In this document: piece after piece, positions 1-4,325 of the stretch
How positions within the stretch are numbered: the first letter of the stretch is position 1
Layout of the letters: the number at the start of each line of letters is the position of its first letter
Origin: JANWYT01 sp034432435
GTDB lineage: Bacteria > Chloroflexota > Anaerolineae > Aggregatilineales > Phototrophicaceae
NCBI GenBank assembly: GCA_034432435.1
Contig: DAOUBS010000163.1
Span: forward strand, 1 to 7,738
Direction of reading: 5' to 3'
Length of the DNA stretch: 7,738 nt
Made by a program: the position numbers and the translations under genes
The notes under the pieces: generated by a model
What the model saw: only the letters and a program-made list of their open reading frames with translations
Told to the model about the DNA's origin: nothing
The model's database searches: none

Positions 1-46
1 CAGCGTCACTGACTTCACTTTTAGGCTGCTTCTTATCATCATTCAC
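1..46 (-). CDS. Possible 5' end of a leftward gene, cut by the window edge
   Basis: A GTG at 44-46 opens a leftward frame that stays open to the window edge. It gives 15 hydrophilic, charged residues beginning MNDDKKQPKSEVSDA. A good Shine-Dalgarno-like run, GAGGTAGGG on the minus strand (53-61), lies 6 nt upstream of the GTG. An in-frame TAG two codons upstream rules out a longer N-terminus. An ATG four bases downstream opens a different frame that is also open, but its spacing to the ribosome site is worse. The product cannot be named from 15 residues. The call rests on the ribosome site and the leader position, so it is tentative. Confidence 0.3.
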   Translation of the reverse strand, partial: MNDDKKQPKSEVSDA

Positions 47-242
47 AGACTACCCTACCTCGGCATGGCTGAGTTATTCGTGATTTGGCAACTCTTAACA
101 GTATTATTGTACACGAGATAAATCAAATAGCACGAGAATGAACCGACTAACATCACAGGAGAATTTTACATTCTTTTTTATTGTTCAATTTTCTCAGTCG
201 ATGATAAAATCAAAGCGAAATAAATGAAAAGTTAAGCAAATA
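47..242. other. AT-rich intergenic leader with no gene seen
   Basis: This stretch is AT-rich and has no supported coding frame. It separates the terminator of the DUF427 gene from the possible leftward gene at the window edge, so it probably carries that gene's promoter. On the minus strand there is a TACAAT -10-like hexamer at 106-111, but no matching -35 at the usual distance. A weaker pair is TTGATT (121-126) with TACTGT (98-103), 17 nt apart. The 7-mer CACGAGA occurs twice, at 112-118 and 131-137, 19 nt apart, over these candidate promoter elements. A 29-codon rightward frame (138-227) has no supporting features. Confidence 0.4.
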
Positions 243-291
243 AAACAACACGTCTGACGGCAGCGAGGTTCGCTCGTCAGACGTGTTGTTT
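243..291 (-). terminator. Strong intrinsic terminator hairpin downstream of the DUF427 gene
   Basis: Perfect 17-nt arms (243-259 and 275-291) are complementary. The stem continues inward with five more pairs (262-266 with 270-274) past a 2-nt bulge, leaving a 3-nt loop. Read leftward, the stem starts about 24 nt after the DUF427 stop codon and runs out into a T-rich tract (TTGTTTTATTT), as expected of a Rho-independent terminator. The other orientation also ends in TTGTTT, so it could work in both directions. No gene reads rightward into it in this window, so its main role is to end the M50/DUF427 transcript. Confidence 0.8.
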
Positions 292-315
292 AGACCCGAA
301 ATGACGCAGTGAGAT

Positions 316-600
316 CTAGCCTTCGACCTTTACCCCGCGCCAGAACGCGATATGCCCCGCAATATTCTTGGCGGCTGGTTTGGGGTCAGGGTAGTACCAC
401 GCGGCGTCTTTGTTCTCTTGGCCGTCCACAACAATCGTGTAGTAGCTAGCGACCCCTTTCCACGGGCAGGTGGTGTGTGTGTCACTCGGTTTGAAGTATT
501 CCATCTTGACCGTCTCCGGCGGGAAGTAGTGATTGCCTTCGACCATTTCAGTTTTGTCGCTCTCGGCGATCACTACACCATTCCACAGTGCGCGTGCCAT
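316..600 (-). CDS. DUF427 domain protein (PF04248 family)
   Basis: This is a 94-residue soluble protein that is essentially one DUF427 domain (also called NTP_transf_9 in domain databases). The recognisable family pattern is the sequence THTTCPWKGVASYYTI near residues 40-55, followed by AAWYYPDPKPAA and a C-terminal IAGHIAFWRGV segment. The length is usual for single-domain members. The family is a small beta-rich fold whose biochemical role is not established. The database name does not prove nucleotidyltransferase activity, and no catalytic site can be assigned here. The ATG at 598-600 is preceded by GGGAGAG (608-614) at 7 nt. It lies 73 nt downstream of the M50 gene on the same strand and directly ahead of the terminator, so it may be the last gene of a two-gene transcript, or it may have its own promoter near 646. 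Confidence 0.9.
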   Translation of the reverse strand: MARALWNGVVIAESDKTEMVEGNHYFPPETVKMEYFKPSDTHTTCPWKGVASYYTIVVDGQENKDAAWYYPDPKPAAKNIAGHIAFWRGVKVEG

Positions 601-621
601 GTGTCAACTCTCCCATGTAAA

Positions 622-651
622 CGATGTTCCGATGTTCGGATATTGATTGTA
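622..651 (-). promoter_or_regulatory. Candidate promoter -10 and repeated operator-like motif before DUF427
   Basis: On the minus strand a TACAAT -10-like hexamer lies at 646-651, about 46 nt upstream of the DUF427 start. No good -35 is found 17 nt further upstream. Just downstream of the expected transcription start, the 8-mer CGATGTTC (plus-strand reading) occurs twice back to back at 622-637. The second copy takes part in a small inverted repeat, TCCGA-TGT-TCGGA (628-640). This arrangement could be a repressor site controlling DUF427 apart from the M50 gene. It is a prediction from pattern only. Confidence 0.3.
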
Positions 652-673
652 GGATGCGTCTTACGGCCTGCGC

Positions 674-1459
674 TCAGTTTCTCATCCGAGCGTAAGCCGC
701 GTCAATTTCCGCACGGATGGGCCTCCAAACAGCTAAATAGGCGGCCAAGCCCAACATCGCCACGGCCATCAGCGCCCACACGAACGCGATGAAGACCGGC
801 GGCAGCAGCGGCGCGATCTCTTGATGGAAGGCCACGGCGTCGTTGCGCACGCCCTGCCGAATGAACACATCGTTGTATTGGATCAAATCCCAAATGTCGA
901 ACACCGCGTTGAGCGCCGTCAGCACCGCCAGCACGTTCAGCACCAACAGGTTGAAGAGCCAGCTGCCACGCCAGCCAATGAGGATCAGCAGGCCGCCAAC
1001 CCCAACCCCCACCAGCAGCGCGAGCGGGCTGCCGCTCTGGTCAGGGCGCGCGAACAGCACCGAGAAGCCGATCATGAACACACCCAGCCCAACCGCTAAA
1101 AGATTGATGTAGCGTGGAAAGCGGTTGATCACGTAAAACAAGATCGACCCGAACAGCGCCGCGCCCAGATACCCGGCTGGGATGATGAGGGCGCGGTTCC
1201 CGCCCCGTGTGATCGCCAGCCCGCTGCCATCCGCTGAGACTTGAAAACCGATCACATCCCCGCCGCTGATGAGCGCAGCCAAGCTGTGTCCTGCCTCGTG
1301 GATAAACGTCACGAACAAGCGCAACGGGTACATCACCGCGCTGACGATTCCCCAGTTCATCGGGTTGACCCACAACAAATACGCAATTACCAGCGCCAGC
1401 GCCGTAATCCCAAGCACTTTGCGTCGCGCAATCGGTTCTAATGCCTGCGTTGACTTCAT
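674..1459 (-). CDS. M50B-like integral membrane zinc metallopeptidase
   Basis: This 261-residue polytopic membrane protein carries the zinc protease signature HEAGH at residues 54-58, at the end of a hydrophobic segment. H54 and H58 are the expected zinc ligands and E55 the catalytic base. A GYLGAALFGS segment (96-105) and an NxxxD pattern (N184, D188) match the M50B-like family (PF13398-type). D188 is my guess for the third metal ligand. Hydrophobic stretches around 15-33, 36-52, 91-112, 117-136, 145-163, 166-187 and 220-243 suggest about six or seven membrane passes. M50 enzymes cut substrates within or next to the membrane, but members of this subgroup mostly have no known substrate. No PDZ domain is present, unlike RseP/RasP. 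The ATG at 1457-1459 has AAAGG (1467-1471) at 7 nt. It is divergent from the lipoprotein gene and upstream of DUF427. Confidence 0.85.
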   Translation of the reverse strand: MKSTQALEPIARRKVLGITALALVIAYLLWVNPMNWGIVSAVMYPLRLFVTFIHEAGHSLAALISGGDVIGFQVSADGSGLAITRGGNRALIIPAGYLGAALFGSILFYVINRFPRYINLLAVGLGVFMIGFSVLFARPDQSGSPLALLVGVGVGGLLILIGWRGSWLFNLLVLNVLAVLTALNAVFDIWDLIQYNDVFIRQGVRNDAVAFHQEIAPLLPPVFIAFVWALMAVAMLGLAAYLAVWRPIRAEIDAAYARMRN

Positions 1460-1604
1460 TTGCTCGCCTTTGGCTGCCTACTACTTATTACTATACGTCA
1501 GATGCGCAAAAAAGGTATAACGTGGCGTGCAGGGTTTTCAGTGCTGCGCAAAACTGCTAGAGTTAACCTCAATAGAGACACGCTTTCTACTAGAGGAACA
1601 GTCC
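1460..1604. promoter_or_regulatory. Divergent intergenic region between the M50 and lipoprotein genes
   Basis: This 145-bp gap must hold promoters for two genes reading away from each other. Leftward, TATAGT on the minus strand (overlapping plus-strand ACTATA near 1490) is a reasonable -10 for the M50 gene, without a clear -35. Rightward, TATAAC at 1516-1521 is a reasonable -10 for the lipoprotein gene, again with a poor -35. It would leave a leader of about 75 nt. No hairpin or clear operator was found. The assignments are weak. Confidence 0.3.
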
Positions 1605-2849
1605 ATGATGAACCGCCTTTTAAGGTTCATACCCCTAAGTTGGATCGCTGCTTGCGCATTTGCGATCAGCGGCTGTACTTTACTGGAAAATATGACCGCC
1701 GAGACAACACCCCTGTTCGACGGCGCGCCGCTGGTGCGTTTGGCGTCCCCGCTGCCCAACGAGATTTATGCGCAAGGCGCAGCGGTCAACATCTTAGGCC
1801 GCGTGGAAAACGCCGGGCTGGATGTTGCCATGGTCGAAATCTTGTTAAACGGTGAGCCAATTGGGCGCGCTGAGGATCCCAACGTCAGCGGGGCGGCCGC
1901 TTTCACCGTCACCAACAGTTGGCCGGGCACCCCCGGCGACCACGTGATCACGCTGCGGGCGCTGCGGGCGGACGGCACAAGCGGCGAGGCGAGTGTGCGC
2001 ATCACCGTACAGGGCGAAACGGTGGCCGTGCTGCCACCTGAACCCGAGGCCCAAGCAACCCCCGAAGAGCCGCCGCAGCTGCCGACGCCGGTTGTGCCCG
2101 CGCAAACTCAACCCACCCCCCGGCCCAGCCCAACACCCGCACCGACTCAACCGCCGCCGCCAGACACGGCTGCCCAGCCCCAGCCGCCAGCGGGCAGCGC
2201 GCCAACGATCAGCGTCATCAGCGGCGCGAACATCCGCAGCGGCCCCGGGATTGTCTTTGACCCACCCATCGCCTCGCTGCCAGCCGGCGCTACCGGGACA
2301 ATCGTCGCCATCAGCCCTGACCGACAGTGGTATCGCATCACCTACAACAACGGCCTCGGTCGAGGGTGGATCAACGCTGCCGTGGTCACAACCACAGGGG
2401 ATCTGGCTGGCCTGCCGATTGACGCTGGCCCGGCAACCCCCGCGCCTCAACCGCCTGCCGCCGCCAACCCTGACCAGCCCGCCGCCCCTGCCGCCAACAC
2501 CGACCTAAGCATCACCTTCTTTGCCACAACGCCTGACCCGCTCGTCTGCAACCAGCAGGCGGCGATCACCGTGATCGTGGTCAACACCGGCAGCACCCCC
2601 AGCGCTGAAACGACCCTTCTCGTCGAAGATTTGTACAACGGTCAGCAGCAGGCCAGCGCTACCGCCACCGTGCGCTCGCTTGGGCAAAACGAGAGCGTCG
2701 AGCTGAACTTGCCGCTCACCGTGTCGACGTTCTTCCTCGAGGGGCACACACTCCGCGCGCGGGTTGACCCAGACAACCGCGTGCCCGAAACCAACGAGGG
2801 CAACAACGAAGTCACCAAGACCTACACGCTGGCACAAGGGGATTGTTAG
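1605..2849 (+). CDS. Membrane-anchored lipoprotein with Ig-like, SH3b and CARDB modules
   Basis: I start this gene at the ATG at 1605 (414 aa). AGAGGA (1592-1597) lies 7 nt upstream, and this start puts a classical lipoprotein signal peptide at the N-terminus: basic MMNRLLR, a hydrophobic core, and lipobox ISGC with the lipidated Cys at residue 24. An upstream in-frame ATG at 1527 would bury the signal. The modules are an Ig-like beta domain (about 42-136), a Pro/Thr/Gln linker (about 143-200), a bacterial SH3 domain with the typical NIRSGPG and LPAG motifs (about 201-262), a second Pro/Ala linker (about 273-298), and a CARDB-like domain (about 299-409) ending in the usual PETNEGNN turn. There is no catalytic motif. 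The modules suggest binding of cell-wall or extracellular ligands outside the membrane. C315 and C414 bracket the CARDB domain and could form a disulfide. The specific role is unknown. Confidence 0.85.
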   Translation: MMNRLLRFIPLSWIAACAFAISGCTLLENMTAETTPLFDGAPLVRLASPLPNEIYAQGAAVNILGRVENAGLDVAMVEILLNGEPIGRAEDPNVSGAAAFTVTNSWPGTPGDHVITLRALRADGTSGEASVRITVQGETVAVLPPEPEAQATPEEPPQLPTPVVPAQTQPTPRPSPTPAPTQPPPPDTAAQPQPPAGSAPTISVISGANIRSGPGIVFDPPIASLPAGATGTIVAISPDRQWYRITYNNGLGRGWINAAVVTTTGDLAGLPIDAGPATPAPQPPAAANPDQPAAPAANTDLSITFFATTPDPLVCNQQAAITVIVVNTGSTPSAETTLLVEDLYNGQQQASATATVRSLGQNESVELNLPLTVSTFFLEGHTLRARVDPDNRVPETNEGNNEVTKTYTLAQGDC

Positions 2850-2850
2850 G

Positions 2851-2880
2851 CCGACACAATCTGCCAATCTGTGCTACACT
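2851..2880 (+). promoter_or_regulatory. Predicted radA promoter
   Basis: CCGACA (2851-2856, 4 of 6 to TTGACA) and TACACT (2875-2880, 4 of 6 to TATAAT) are 18 nt apart. The -10 is preceded by TGC, the extended -10 signature TGN. Transcription would start near 2887, about 32 nt ahead of the radA ATG. This promoter begins directly after the lipoprotein stop codon, so radA need not depend on read-through from upstream. Confidence 0.5.
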
Positions 2881-2885
2881 GTACG

Positions 2886-2897
2886 GAACAAATGTTC
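2886..2897 (+). promoter_or_regulatory. Predicted LexA (SOS) box in the radA promoter
   Basis: The sequence GAAC-AAAT-GTTC matches the GAAC-N4-GTTC LexA/DinR box of Gram-positive bacteria exactly. A Dehalococcoides (Chloroflexota) LexA has been reported to recognise this Gram-positive type. The box begins 6 nt after the predicted -10 and covers the expected start of transcription, which is where a repressor would block initiation. From eight fixed bases, about 0.1 chance matches are expected in a window this size. I saw no other exact match when scanning GAAC occurrences by eye. Confidence 0.55.
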
Positions 2898-2918
2898 AGC
2901 ATTGTACAGGGCGGTGCC

Positions 2919-4325
2919 ATGCCAAAGACCCACACAAAATACGTTTGTTCCAACTGTGGCCGTCAATCGGCGGTGAAGATGGGGCGCTGCCCCAACTGTG
3001 GCGCGTTTGGCACGATGGAAGAAGTCGTCGAGCAGGTCGCTAAGCCGGCCAGCACGCGGACGAACGCCCGAACCGCCAGCACCGTCGGCCTGCCACAGAG
3101 CCAACCGCAGCGCCTGACTGAGATCGGCACACAGGCGGAAGAGCGCCTGTTCGTGCCAGTTGAAGAGTTCAGCCGCGTGTTGGGCGGCGGGATCGTGCCG
3201 GGCAGCATCGTTTTGCTGGGCGGCGAGCCGGGCGCGGGCAAGAGCACCCTCCTGCTGCAAGCAGCGGCGCTGCTTTCCGACTTGCACGGGCCAGTGCTCT
3301 ACGTCAGTGGCGAAGAGAGCGCCTATCAGATCAAGATGCGGGCCGATCGCCTCAAGCTCACCGTGTCCGATTTGTACCTTGTGACCGAGACGAACTTAGG
3401 CCGCATCTTTGAACACGCCCAAAAGGTGCAGCCCGTCATCCTCATCGTGGACTCGATCCAGACCACCTACAGCGACGACATCGACGCCTCGCCGGGGCTA
3501 GTGTCGCAGGTGCGCGAGTGCGCCAGCCGCCTGCAACTCTTCGCCAAGACCAGCGGCGTCACAGTGTTCCTTATCGGCCATGTGACGAAAGAGGGGACGA
3601 TCGCCGGGCCGCGTGTGCTGGAACACATCGTCGATACCGTGCTGTACCTGGAGGGTGACCCGTTCCAGAGCTTTCGCCTGCTGCGCAGCGTGAAGAACCG
3701 CTTTGGCGCAACGAGCGAGGTCGGCGTGTTCGAGATGCAGGGGGCGGGCATGGTCGAAGTGCCCAACCCAAGCGAGGCCTTCCTCGCCGAGCGCGTGGTC
3801 AACGCCAGCGGCAGCGCGATCGCCGTGACGATGGAAGGCACGCGCCCGCTGCTGGTCGAGGTGCAGGCGCTCACCAGCCCGACGGCCTTCGGCAACGCGC
3901 GTCGCACCCCCAACGGCGTTGACATCAACCGCTTGCAGCTCATCGCGGCAGTCCTGAGCAAGCGCTTGGGCTTTCGCTTGTTCGAGCACGACATTTTCGT
4001 GAACGTCGTCGGTGGGATGAAGGTCAGCGAACCAGCCTCAGACCTGGCGATGGCCGTGGCAATTGCCTCCAGCTATCACGATCGCGCTGTGCCGGCGGAC
4101 ATGGCGCTCATCGGGGAGGTCGGCTTGAGCGGTGAACTGCGCGCAGTGGGGCAGCTCGCCGCACGCTTGAACGAAGCCAGCAAGATCGGCTTTCGGCGTG
4201 CGCTCGTCCCGAAGATGCGCCGCCGCGTGGAAGACGTGCCGCCCAACCTTGAACTGATCGAATGCCGCACCATCGCCGACGCGCTGCGCCACGCCGTGCC
4301 AGACGCTGATCCACGGCGGCCTTAG
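2919..4325 (+). CDS. radA: DNA repair and recombination protein RadA (Sms)
   Basis: The 468-residue product has every RadA hallmark in order. There is a four-cysteine zinc finger (C10, C13, C24, C27) and a RecA/KaiC-like ATPase with Walker A GGEPGAGKST (101-110) and Walker B VILIVD (173-178). The RadA-specific KNRFG motif is at 259-263, followed by a C-terminal Lon-like domain (about 315-460) in which the Lon Ser/Lys protease site is not conserved, as usual for RadA. RadA acts in the cytoplasm as a hexameric ATP-driven motor that promotes branch migration and strand exchange in recombinational repair. The ATG at 2919 is chosen because AGGG (2908-2911) is 7 nt upstream and the zinc finger follows at once. 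A GTG at 2871 in frame would start upstream of the predicted promoter -10. The stop overlaps the stop of the convergent kinase. Confidence 0.97.
   Translation: MPKTHTKYVCSNCGRQSAVKMGRCPNCGAFGTMEEVVEQVAKPASTRTNARTASTVGLPQSQPQRLTEIGTQAEERLFVPVEEFSRVLGGGIVPGSIVLLGGEPGAGKSTLLLQAAALLSDLHGPVLYVSGEESAYQIKMRADRLKLTVSDLYLVTETNLGRIFEHAQKVQPVILIVDSIQTTYSDDIDASPGLVSQVRECASRLQLFAKTSGVTVFLIGHVTKEGTIAGPRVLEHIVDTVLYLEGDPFQSFRLLRSVKNRFGATSEVGVFEMQGAGMVEVPNPSEAFLAERVVNASGSAIAVTMEGTRPLLVEVQALTSPTAFGNARRTPNGVDINRLQLIAAVLSKRLGFRLFEHDIFVNVVGGMKVSEPASDLAMAVAIASSYHDRAVPADMALIGEVGLSGELRAVGQLAARLNEASKIGFRRALVPKMRRRVEDVPPNLELIECRTIADALRHAVPDADPRRP

Noticed and set aside
138..227. Rightward 29-codon frame in the AT-rich left end
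   Set aside because: No clear ribosome site, no recognisable product, low-complexity Phe/Lys/Ser content.
352..792. Rightward 146-codon frame over the DUF427 gene
   Set aside because: It is antisense to a recognised domain and runs into the M50 gene; no ribosome site or family pattern.
1527..1604. Upstream extension of the lipoprotein to the ATG at 1527
   Set aside because: It would put 26 extra residues before a clean lipoprotein signal peptide, while the ATG at 1605 has its own ribosome site.
1845..2450. Leftward 201-codon frame inside the lipoprotein gene
   Set aside because: Shadow of the Pro/Ala-rich coding strand; the composition (Arg, Gly, Trp, Cys) is typical of out-of-frame GC-rich DNA.
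2871..2918. Upstream GTG start for radA
   Set aside because: It precedes the predicted -10 and LexA box, and the added residues are not part of the RadA zinc-finger N-terminus.
3467..3994. Leftward 175-codon frame inside radA
   Set aside because: Antisense to the conserved RadA ATPase and Lon-like regions; Ser/Arg/Thr-rich low-complexity shadow with no domain.
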